Source of the DNA: Leptothrix cholodnii SP-6
Lineage (GTDB): Bacteria; Pseudomonadota; Gammaproteobacteria; Burkholderiales; Burkholderiaceae_C
Direction of reading: 5' to 3'
DNA: 64,000 nt
Assembly: GCF_000019785.1 (NCBI RefSeq)
Contig: NC_010524.1
Span: 1,178,001-1,242,000, forward strand
Each line of letters opens with the position of its first letter. The stretch's first letter is position 1. The notes under the pieces are model-generated. The model did no database searches and was not told the DNA's origin. It worked only from the letters and a program-made list of their open reading frames with translations. The position numbers and the translations under genes were made by a program. Below, piece by piece: positions 53,964 through 62,595 of the stretch.

Positions 53964-56900
53964 GTTTCAATCCACGCCCGCCAGTTTCCCGGCGAGCGAC
54001 GCTGGCCGGCTGCCGGTGCACCGCGTGCGCGATCGGTTTCAATCCACGCCCGCCAGTTTCCCGGCGAGCGACACGGCGCCAAGGTCGACGCCGAGCACCT
54101 CTCGGTGGTTTCAATCCACGCCCGCCAGTTTCCCGGCGAGCGACGCCGTGCAGACCGACGAGGTCTTCACCCTGGCCAAGTTTCAATCCACGCCCGCCAG
54201 TTTCCCGGCGAGCGACGGTGCGTGGCTTCCCACAGCCAGGCGCCCAGTCTGTTTCAATCCACGCCCGCCAGTTTCCCGGCGAGCGACCCTTCGGCTCGTA
54301 GCCGAACTTTTCCTTGAACTTGTTTCAATCCACGCCCGCCAGTTTCCCGGCGAGCGACGGCCTGTGGCCCGGAGCCGGAGCCAGTGAGTACCTCGTTTCA
54401 ATCCACGCCCGCCAGTTTCCCGGCGAGCGACGACCTGAAGGGCCTCGTCTCGCTCGGCTACGGCACGTTTCAATCCACGCCCGCCAGTTTCCCGGCGAGC
54501 GACTTGATCGTCTTGTGGCGCTCGATGATCGAGTGGTGTTTCAATCCACGCCCGCCAGTTTCCCGGCGAGCGACCTTCACGCCGTCTGCAATGGCCGAAT
54601 CAGCCTGCAGTTTCAATCCACGCCCGCCAGTTTCCCGGCGAGCGACGATCGCCTTGATATTCGCAATCGACTGATCGAATGTTTCAATCCACGCCCGCCA
54701 GTTTCCCGGCGAGCGACGGATTGCAGCTTGTCGGGCGAGCCTTCGGCCGAGCTGTTTCAATCCACGCCCGCCAGTTTCCCGGCGAGCGACATGAGTCGCG
54801 CTATTCGCTATCTTCTGCAGACGTCGTTTCAATCCACGCCCGCCAGTTTCCCGGCGAGCGACGCCGCGTGATGCGCTACTCCACCGAGCAACTTCGTGTT
54901 TCAATCCACGCCCGCCAGTTTCCCGGCGAGCGACGGGCCTGCTCGACATGTACCGCGTGTACGCGCGCTGTTTCAATCCACGCCCGCCAGTTTCCCGGCG
55001 AGCGACGGCATGCAGATCACGATCACGATCGGCGGCGTCGGTTTCAATCCACGCCCGCCAGTTTCCCGGCGAGCGACCAGCGGCAGGCCTTCCTCGACCA
55101 GCTTGCTGGCGTTTCAATCCACGCCCGCCAGTTTCCCGGCGAGCGACCGCCTGGATGACGCAGGACGAGGTGCGAAGCATTGTTTCAATCCACGCCCGCC
55201 AGTTTCCCGGCGAGCGACGCCAGTCGAGGCGGCCGATGAGCAGGCAGCACAGGTTTCAATCCACGCCCGCCAGTTTCCCGGCGAGCGACGGACATGACGA
55301 CCGACGAGCGCACGCACATTCGGATGTTTCAATCCACGCCCGCCAGTTTCCCGGCGAGCGACGACACGACGAGCGATAGGCGTGACCATGCCCAAGAGGT
55401 TTCAATCCACGCCCGCCAGTTTCCCGGCGAGCGACTTCTTGGCGCCGGTCATGTCGATCTCCTTGGCGATGTTTCAATCCACGCCCGCCAGTTTCCCGGC
55501 GAGCGACCTCAACGCCAGCAATGACAGTACCGACAACGGGAAGTTTCAATCCACGCCCGCCAGTTTCCCGGCGAGCGACCAGCACGAAGCCTCATACGGC
55601 CGCCCTCAGCCAAGTTTCAATCCACGCCCGCCAGTTTCCCGGCGAGCGACAAGCTCATCAGTGCCCAGTTGCTGCGCAAGCGATGTTTCAATCCACGCCC
55701 GCCAGTTTCCCGGCGAGCGACTCCTGGTTTCCGGCGGTACCGAATGCGTGACGATGTTTCAATCCACGCCCGCCAGTTTCCCGGCGAGCGACGCGATGGG
55801 CGGCGCGGGGTGTCCTGCGCCATTGCGTTTCAATCCACGCCCGCCAGTTTCCCGGCGAGCGACCCGCACCGGCGCCGGCCAGGTTGCCGTGGTTGGCGTG
55901 GTTTCAATCCACGCCCGCCAGTTTCCCGGCGAGCGACTGCCCAGCAAGCTCGGCATCAACCGGCTCGATACGTTTCAATCCACGCCCGCCAGTTTCCCGG
56001 CGAGCGACGACAGCGAGCCGGTCACCCAGGCTACCTGCGCATCGTTTCAATCCACGCCCGCCAGTTTCCCGGCGAGCGACGTTCTTGCTTCGGTCGTCCA
56101 GATGGCAATAACTGGTTTCAATCCACGCCCGCCAGTTTCCCGGCGAGCGACCTTGTACTGCCAACCCGGATCGCCTCGGCTGCATGTTTCAATCCACGCC
56201 CGCCAGTTTCCCGGCGAGCGACTTGCCCATCGCCACCGCCTCATCGATCACATGCGCGTTTCAATCCACGCCCGCCAGTTTCCCGGCGAGCGACCATGAT
56301 GTGCGCGTGCCGCAGGACACTACAACTGGTTTCAATCCACGCCCGCCAGTTTCCCGGCGAGCGACGTTCTACAGCACCCGCCGCGTTGGCGGTGGTGCCG
56401 TGTTTCAATCCACGCCCGCCAGTTTCCCGGCGAGCGACATGCGCAGCTGCAGGTATGCGGCATCCTTGGCACGGTTTCAATCCACGCCCGCCAGTTTCCC
56501 GGCGAGCGACCCAAGACCATTGCGAGCACATCCTCGCAATGGTCGGTTTCAATCCACGCCCGCCAGTTTCCCGGCGAGCGACCCCGCGATCTGGCGATCG
56601 AGCAGATCAACGAGATGTTTCAATCCACGCCCGCCAGTTTCCCGGCGAGCGACCGGCTGTCAGGCCGGTCAGCACCGCGGGCAGCGTGTTTCAATCCACG
56701 CCCGCCAGTTTCCCGGCGAGCGACGCAGTGCTGTCGTGATAACCGAGACGGCAGCAGCAGTTTCAATCCACGCCCGCCAGTTTCCCGGCGAGCGACGTCC
56801 TCGGCTTCGGAGATCGGCTTGGTGATGTCGGTGTTTCAATCCACGCCCGCCAGTTTCCCGGCGAGCGACCCGGTGCTGGTGGCGCCCGTGCGCAACGCCG

Positions 56901-58875
56901 CCGGTTTCAATCCACGCCCGCCAGTTTCCCGGCGAGCGACAGCGTTTCACCGGCCGCCAGCGGGATCGTGATCGAGTTTCAATCCACGCCCGCCAGTTTC
57001 CCGGCGAGCGACACTGCTCAGTTGGGCGGGTTGAAGATTGAAAGGGTTTCAATCCACGCCCGCCAGTTTCCCGGCGAGCGACCCATCCATCTCCACCAAT
57101 ATGCGGAGGTGCTTGTTGTTTCAATCCACGCCCGCCAGTTTCCCGGCGAGCGACGACGGGGGCGTCGAGAACGGCGGTGGTCATGACGGGTTTCAATCCA
57201 CGCCCGCCAGTTTCCCGGCGAGCGACTGGCGTTGTGGGGGTAGATGCCGTAGGGCGTCAGGTTTCAATCCACGCCCGCCAGTTTCCCGGCGAGCGACCCA
57301 CGAGTCATGATGTTTTGCGCCCGAGCGGAGACGGTTTCAATCCACGCCCGCCAGTTTCCCGGCGAGCGACTAGCCGACCATTCGTGATCTGCCGCGAAAA
57401 CGTCGGTTTCAATCCACGCCCGCCAGTTTCCCGGCGAGCGACAGCAGGCCGCAGGGCTTGGCGCCGGCGGTGACGCGGTTTCAATCCACGCCCGCCAGTT
57501 TCCCGGCGAGCGACAAAGGGGCGCTTGCGCAGGGGATTACCATGACAGGGTTTCAATCCACGCCCGCCAGTTTCCCGGCGAGCGACTCGATCACCTGCTG
57601 CGCCACCTCGGGCTGCACGGTGTTTCAATCCACGCCCGCCAGTTTCCCGGCGAGCGACCGGGGCCGGTGAACGCGATGCGGCCGGTGCGCTTGTTTCAAT
57701 CCACGCCCGCCAGTTTCCCGGCGAGCGACCGTGCATCACGCTGGCCGAGGCCAAGCTGCATCTGTTTCAATCCACGCCCGCCAGTTTCCCGGCGAGCGAC
57801 CCAGCCGCCCTTCTGATCCGTGAAGTTGTTGCCGGTGTTTCAATCCACGCCCGCCAGTTTCCCGGCGAGCGACCTGGCGCGGTTCGAGCGCATCAACTCC
57901 AAGGGCGAGTTTCAATCCACGCCCGCCAGTTTCCCGGCGAGCGACTTGCCGTAGGCCAGCGTCCAGCTGTTGTGCACCATGTTTCAATCCACGCCCGCCA
58001 GTTTCCCGGCGAGCGACGGCCGGTGGTGGTGGTCGAGGGCGAGAAGTGCGCCGTTTCAATCCACGCCCGCCAGTTTCCCGGCGAGCGACTTTCGGCGGCA
58101 CGATCACGTATCGTGGTGGCCGCGTTTCAATCCACGCCCGCCAGTTTCCCGGCGAGCGACGGCCATGGGGGCTCCTATGTGGGGGTGAGGTCTTGGTTTC
58201 AATCCACGCCCGCCAGTTTCCCGGCGAGCGACGTGCTGGGCGGCATGCTGCCGAGGATCATTTCCGCGTTTCAATCCACGCCCGCCAGTTTCCCGGCGAG
58301 CGACGGGCTGTTCTTGCCGCTGCCGCTGTTGGTGATCATGTTTCAATCCACGCCCGCCAGTTTCCCGGCGAGCGACCGGTGCGTGGGCAGGTGGCGTAAT
58401 CTGGGCTGGCGTTTCAATCCACGCCCGCCAGTTTCCCGGCGAGCGACTCCTTGGGGTTGGTCTCTGTGGCCGCTGGCTGGCTGTTTCAATCCACGCCCGC
58501 CAGTTTCCCGGCGAGCGACCCCTGCGCCGCGTGCAGAGCACGCTCGACTTGTCGTTTCAATCCACGCCCGCCAGTTTCCCGGCGAGCGACCTTGCATGAC
58601 CTGCCGCCCTTCACCAAGGGCGAGGTTTCAATCCACGCCCGCCAGTTTCCCGGCGAGCGACCCAGTCACAGTGGCGCCTGAGGCGGCCAGGCGCAGTTTC
58701 AATCCACGCCCGCCAGTTTCCCGGCGAGCGACATCGCTACCCGCCTGGGGTGCCGCTGATGCAAACCGTTTCAATCCACGCCCGCCAGTTTCCCGGCGAG
58801 CGACGACGTTGGATCGCCGCTCAATCCAGCCGGCGGCAGTTTCAATCCACGCCCGCCAGTTTCCCGGCGAGCGAC
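53964..58875 (-). CRISPR. type I-C CRISPR array, 69 repeats and 68 spacers
   Basis: I counted 69 copies of a 37-bp repeat that, on the plus strand, begins GTTTCAATCC and ends GGCGAGCGAC; on the transcribed minus strand it starts GTCGCTCGCC and ends GTGGATTGAAAC, the usual type I-C end. All copies read as identical, including the leader-distal one. Spacers are 33-37 bp (27 of 34, 30 of 35, 8 of 36, 2 of 33, 1 of 37). The repeat can fold through CGCTCGCC with GGCGGGCG, the hairpin Cas5 cleaves in I-C systems. Newest spacers should be at the 58.8-kb end next to the leader. Confidence 0.98.
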
Positions 58876-59063
58876 TCCGCGTGTCCAAGTCCTTGAAAAC
58901 CTTGCCCAACTTGCGCGTTGCGCGCGAACCTGGACGGCGGTTCCTTGCGATTCAGAGCCATCAGCGATGACCGCTGCATGCTTTTCCTTGCGGGACAGGG
59001 ACTTGCGGCTTGCGCGAACCCTGAGGTGGCCGGGGAGGTCACTCGGGGTTCGCGCGAAGACGA
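58876..59063 (-). promoter_or_regulatory. CRISPR leader
   Basis: The 188 bp between the cas2 stop and the first (newest) repeat hold no gene. They carry three copies of a TTGCGCG(CG)AACC-type motif (58918 and 59010 direct, 59058 inverted). This is the expected place for the array promoter and the Cas1-Cas2 integration signals. No clear -35/-10 pair could be fixed by eye. Confidence 0.75.
59010..59058. repeat. inverted repeat at the cas2/leader junction
   Basis: Arms of 16-17 bp: TTGCGCGAACCCTGAG (59010-59025) against CTCGGGGTTCGCGCGAA (59042-59058), with a 16-nt loop, starting 5 bp past the cas2 stop. No T-run follows, so it is not a simple terminator. Confidence 0.7.
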
Positions 59064-59354
59064 TCATAGAACCAGCGGATCCTCGAAATCGGTGGCCTTG
59101 AACTTGCCATGTTCGCGTACCTCGCAGCCACGGGTGTCGGCCATGCGGTACAGGCGCAGGCAGTCGGTGTCGAGGTCGATCTCGTTGAGCAGGCGGCGCT
59201 CCAGGTCTTCCATCTGGGCCAGGTTCACCTGGCATTCGAAGACCGATTTCTGCACCCGCTGGCCGGTGCCTTCGCACACCCGCGCGACGCGGCGCAGGCG
59301 ACGGCGGCCGGCGCGGTCTTCGGTGTTGACGTCGTAGCAGACGATCACGAGCAT
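59064..59354 (-). CDS. cas2: CRISPR-associated endoribonuclease/integration factor Cas2
   Basis: A 96-residue ferredoxin-fold protein. The N-terminal beta strand and metal Asp are in [13 protein letters not shown], followed by [25 protein letters not shown], typical of Cas2. It bridges two Cas1 dimers in spacer integration. It lies 12 bp after cas1 and next to the leader, as in other I-C loci. Confidence 0.97.
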   Translation of the reverse strand: MLVIVCYDVNTEDRAGRRRLRRVARVCEGTGQRVQKSVFECQVNLAQMEDLERRLLNEIDLDTDCLRLYRMADTRGCEVREHGKFKATDFEDPLVL

Positions 59355-59366
59355 GGCCGTCTCCCT

Positions 59367-60398
59367 TCAGCGCATCGCAAATGGCACGTAACTCGGCGCC
59401 TCGCCGCGCACATGGCGCGCCAGCAACCGCGCCTGCACCAGCGGCACCAGTCCGAGCGGAACGCTTTCGGCCAGCAGCGGGTGTGTCAACTCCTCCTGCT
59501 TGCGCTCCTGATACGCCACCACCACCGCCTTGCGCGCATCGCCCTCCAGCAGTACGGCGCCGCCTTCACGCTCCACGAAGTCGTCTTCGTTGACCTGCGC
59601 GCGGTTTACCAGCGTGAGCGCCAGCCGGTCGGCGAACGGGCGAAACTCCTCCATCAGATCGAGCGCCAGCGCCGCGCGCCCCGGCCTCAGTGCATGCAGA
59701 AAGCCCATCTGCGGATCGAGCCCGGCGGCCTCGATGGCACTGCGGCAGTCGTTCATCCACATTGCATAGAAGAAGCTGAGCAGCGCGTTCATGCGGTCGC
59801 GCGGCGGGCGGCGGCTGCGGCCGTTCATCTGGAAATGATCGCGCCGGTCGGCACGTACCAGCAGGTTGAGCGCGGCAAAGTAGGTGCGCGCGGCCTCGCC
59901 CTCGATGCCGCGGAGGACGTCGAGATCGGCCGCCGCGGGCAGTGCGCGCAGGCTGGCCGCCAGGTCTTGTGCGGCGCGGGTGAGCTGGGCTTCTTCACCC
60001 GGATCCTTCGATTCACGGGCGCCGCGCAGCAGCACCTGGCGCTGGTTGCGCAGCTTGCCGGCCACGATGCAACGAGCCGCTTCGAGCGTGAACGCGGCGC
60101 TGTCGACCGCCTGGTGATGGGCGCGGCGCAACAGCACGTTGCCGCTGGTCTCGCCTTCCAGCCGCGCCTTGAAGCGGCCGTTGGCATCGAGCAGCACGAG
60201 GGCGATGCCGTCTTCGGCCAGCCGGTGCATCAGCTTGGCGCTCAGGCCGACGTGGCCGAAACACACCACCGCCTGCAGATGGTGCAGCGGCACGCGCAGG
60301 CGGGTTTCCTTGTCTTCGTCGACCACGCGCAGGGTGTCGTTGTCGAGCCGCAGGTAGCTGTCGGGCAGGGTGATGTAGAGGGTGTTGAGGAGTTGCAT
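59367..60398 (-). CDS. cas1: CRISPR integrase Cas1
   Basis: A 343-residue type I-C Cas1. The metal-binding catalytic triad is recognisable: Glu in GIEGEAARTYF, His in MGFLHALRPGR and Asp in ALDLMEEFRPF. The N-terminal beta domain (about 1-85) starts LLNTLYITLPDSYLRL. It inserts new spacers at the leader end. ATG at 60398 overlaps the cas4 stop by one base; a TTG codon just upstream is not needed. Confidence 0.97.
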   Translation of the reverse strand: MQLLNTLYITLPDSYLRLDNDTLRVVDEDKETRLRVPLHHLQAVVCFGHVGLSAKLMHRLAEDGIALVLLDANGRFKARLEGETSGNVLLRRAHHQAVDSAAFTLEAARCIVAGKLRNQRQVLLRGARESKDPGEEAQLTRAAQDLAASLRALPAAADLDVLRGIEGEAARTYFAALNLLVRADRRDHFQMNGRSRRPPRDRMNALLSFFYAMWMNDCRSAIEAAGLDPQMGFLHALRPGRAALALDLMEEFRPFADRLALTLVNRAQVNEDDFVEREGGAVLLEGDARKAVVVAYQERKQEELTHPLLAESVPLGLVPLVQARLLARHVRGEAPSYVPFAMR

Positions 60399-61036
60399 CA
60401 AAGCTCCGGGTCGAACAGTCGGGCGCGCACATCGACGCCGGTGTGCATCTGCCGCCAGGCTTCAGGCTGGCAGCGGTCGCGCAGCGAGCAGCCTTTGCAA
60501 CGCCGCTCGTCGGTGGTGGGTGGCGGCAGCGTGCCGCCGGTCAACATGGTGCGGATGGCTGCCGCGGTGTCGGCCACCTGCTGGCGCAGTTCGGTGCTGA
60601 TCGGCACCACCCGGCGGCGCTTGGAACTGGCGTAGAAGATCGCGCCCTCGGGTACCGGGTGACCGCTCATCGCCTCCAGGCACAACGCCTGGGCGGCCAA
60701 TTGAAGATCGTCAGCCGCAGCGATGTCTGCGGCCTTGTGGCGCGAGCCGTGTTTGTATTCGACCGGATAGGGGCTGCCGTCGGGTTCGAACTCGACCACG
60801 TCGGTCTTGCCGATCAGGCCCAGGGTGTCGTGCCAGACCGGCAGCGCACGCTCCACCCGCAGGCCCTTGCGGATTTCCATGCCGGGTTGATCGACCTGCT
60901 TGTGCACGGCCTGGCCACGCAGCGTGTGCAGGTTGTCGTCGAAGGCTTGTTCGAGGTGGATCAGGCCGCATTGGCGTGGGCAGTAGGCCCAATGCTGCAG
61001 GGCCGAGAGAGGGAGGGGGTCGGGTTCTTCGGTCAT
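60398..61036 (-). CDS. cas4: CRISPR-associated exonuclease Cas4
   Basis: A 212-residue RecB-like nuclease with an iron-sulphur cluster. The first cluster cysteines are in YCPRQCGLIHLE (about 18-29), the nuclease core in GKTDVVEF and YPVEYKHG (catalytic Asp, Glu, Lys), and the C-terminal cysteines in CKGCSLRDRC. It trims prespacers and selects PAM-containing ends with Cas1. ATG at 61036 has no strong ribosome site. Upstream the cas operon is interrupted by a plus-strand toxin-antitoxin pair, so cas4-cas1-cas2 may need its own promoter in the 59-bp gap. Confidence 0.96.
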   Translation of the reverse strand: MTEEPDPLPLSALQHWAYCPRQCGLIHLEQAFDDNLHTLRGQAVHKQVDQPGMEIRKGLRVERALPVWHDTLGLIGKTDVVEFEPDGSPYPVEYKHGSRHKAADIAAADDLQLAAQALCLEAMSGHPVPEGAIFYASSKRRRVVPISTELRQQVADTAAAIRTMLTGGTLPPPTTDERRCKGCSLRDRCQPEAWRQMHTGVDVRARLFDPEL

Positions 61037-61095
61037 GGTTTTTCTCGACGGAAGGTGCGCCTTAAACTGTGGCGAAAGTTGACCAGGAGTTGCCC

Positions 61096-61341
61096 ATGCC
61101 CACGCCGCTGGATCTCGTCGAAGCCGAAGCGATGAAGCTGTCGCCCGAGGAGCGATCCTTGCTGGCCGAGCGCCTGCTGGTGAGCGCGCAATACGCGCCA
61201 TCGCTGCATCCGGCGTGGGAGGCTGAAATCGACCGGCGGGTGGCCGCGATGGAGGCGGGGCGTTCCCGTTTCATGCCTGCTGAAGAAGCGATGGCCAAGC
61301 TGGCCGCGCACATCCAGAGCCGCCGTCCTGCTGCGACGTGA
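61096..61341 (+). CDS. addiction-module antitoxin (TIGR02574-like)
   Basis: An 81-residue small acidic/basic helical protein. The pattern LSPEERSLLAERLLVS followed by HPAWEAEIDRRVAAMEAGRSRFMPAEEAM is that of the putative addiction-module component family paired with RelE/ParE toxins. Start ATG at 61096 behind AGGAG; the longer frame would run into the cas4 start region. It overlaps the toxin gene by 4 bp and lies opposite in strand to all cas genes around it. Confidence 0.88.
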   Translation: MPTPLDLVEAEAMKLSPEERSLLAERLLVSAQYAPSLHPAWEAEIDRRVAAMEAGRSRFMPAEEAMAKLAAHIQSRRPAAT

Positions 61342-61643
61342 CGGGCAGCATGATCGTCAGTCTCAGCGATGAAGCTTGGGCTGACGCCAGTCAGATAGCA
61401 GACTGGTACATCGATCAGGACGCCTGGCTGGCCGCGCTGGCACTGCAAGAAGAAATCGCGCATGCATTGGCCCGCATCGAATCGTCGCCCGGGCTGGGCA
61501 CACCGGCTCGGGCCGGTACCCGCATCCTGCCGATCCATCGGTTTCCGGTCTCCTTGGTTTACCGCTGGACGGATGACACCGTGCGCGTGATCGCGGTGGT
61601 CGGCCAGCGGCAGCGACCTGGGTTTTGGGTGGGGCGGGTGTAG
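61338..61643 (+). CDS. RelE/ParE-family toxin
   Basis: A 101-residue protein (GTG start overlapping the antitoxin stop as GTGA; or ATG at 61350). It shows the RelE/ParE fold pattern: DEAWADASQIADWYIDQD helices, a central RILPIHRFPVSLVYRW strand pair with the arginine, and VRVIAVVGQRQRPGFW at the end, where family members carry the conserved H/R-x-R-x-P-x-x-W. Targets are ribosome-bound mRNA (RelE) or gyrase (ParE); this cannot be separated here. Its stop is only 17 bp from the convergent cas7 stop. Confidence 0.87.
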   Translation: MTGSMIVSLSDEAWADASQIADWYIDQDAWLAALALQEEIAHALARIESSPGLGTPARAGTRILPIHRFPVSLVYRWTDDTVRVIAVVGQRQRPGFWVGRV

Positions 61644-61660
61644 CCGCCCGCTTGGGCCGA

Positions 61661-62569
61661 TCAGCAGCGACGCATCAAGGTCACGCCAGGCGCGGCTTGC
61701 ATGCTGGCGCCTTCTGCAATCGGTTGACCATCGAATAGCACCCTGTAGGCGCCGAAGTCCCGCGCTGGCGTGCCTGGGGCATTGGGTGTCACCGTCAGTC
61801 GGTCGAACAGGCTGTGTGCGGAAGCATTGCCCAACTCGCTGTCGTGTTTGAACACGTACAGCCCACGGGTGGCCATCTGCCCGCGTGCGGCAGAGCGGTC
61901 GTGTTCGAACATGTCCTTCAGTGCCGTCATCACCAGTTCCAGATCGCCGTCGGAGAAGCCGGTCTGTCTGGCGAGGAAGGACGAGATGAAACCATGTGAA
62001 CGATACAGGCCGTAGGGCACGGTGTGCTTGCGGCCCATGGTGCGGTTGTCGCCACCTTGTTTCTCGGCCTCGGCTTCGGTGGCGACGGCCATGCGGGTGA
62101 TGGAATGTTCCAGCGCGACGATGGGCTCGATCGAGCGGGCAAAGGTCATCTGCACCGGGCCGCGCACCTGACCACAATTCACGCCAGTGGACATGACTGC
62201 ACCGAAGGTCCGCACATCGAAGAAGTTGGCGCACATCCATTCGCGCGCTTTGTCCACGACGTCGCCGCCACCTTTGCGCTTCTTGTCCTCGCCTTTGAGC
62301 GAGTCACCCGCGCCGACGGCAACATAAGCGCGTTCGTGCGTCTTGTTCAGGATGGCTTTTTCCTTGATGTAGATCTCGTGCGGTGGCTGTTCTCCGTGGA
62401 CGAGGCCCACGTAGTTACGCACCTTGCGCTTGAGCGCCACATCGGTCATCAAACCGTGTCCGGTCTCGGCGTCGAGCCTCGGCAGGTTGCCGGCGTCCGG
62501 GTCGCCATTGGGGTTGCCGTCCTTCACGTCGAAGAGCAGAACGAAGTCGTAGCGGTGGTTCAGTGACAT
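61661..62569 (-). CDS. cas7c: type I-C Cascade backbone protein Cas7 (Csd2)
   Basis: A 302-residue RRM-fold backbone subunit that coats the crRNA spacer. It shows the Csd2 start [22 protein letters not shown], then [27 protein letters not shown] and [18 protein letters not shown]. It is 26 bp behind cas8c. The downstream cas4 starts 624 bp further on because of the inserted toxin-antitoxin pair. Confidence 0.96.
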   Translation of the reverse strand: MSLNHRYDFVLLFDVKDGNPNGDPDAGNLPRLDAETGHGLMTDVALKRKVRNYVGLVHGEQPPHEIYIKEKAILNKTHERAYVAVGAGDSLKGEDKKRKGGGDVVDKAREWMCANFFDVRTFGAVMSTGVNCGQVRGPVQMTFARSIEPIVALEHSITRMAVATEAEAEKQGGDNRTMGRKHTVPYGLYRSHGFISSFLARQTGFSDGDLELVMTALKDMFEHDRSAARGQMATRGLYVFKHDSELGNASAHSLFDRLTVTPNAPGTPARDFGAYRVLFDGQPIAEGASMQAAPGVTLMRRC

Positions 62570-62595
62570 GGTTTCCTCCTTGATGGTTCAGTGGT

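Noticed and set aside
53877..58970. Many open frames on both strands across the CRISPR array, translating to recurring peptides such as FQSTPASFPASD or ARRETGGRGLK
   Set aside because: They are the 37-bp repeat read in different frames. Spacer lengths shift the frame, no ribosome sites recur, and the peptides simply mirror the repeat.
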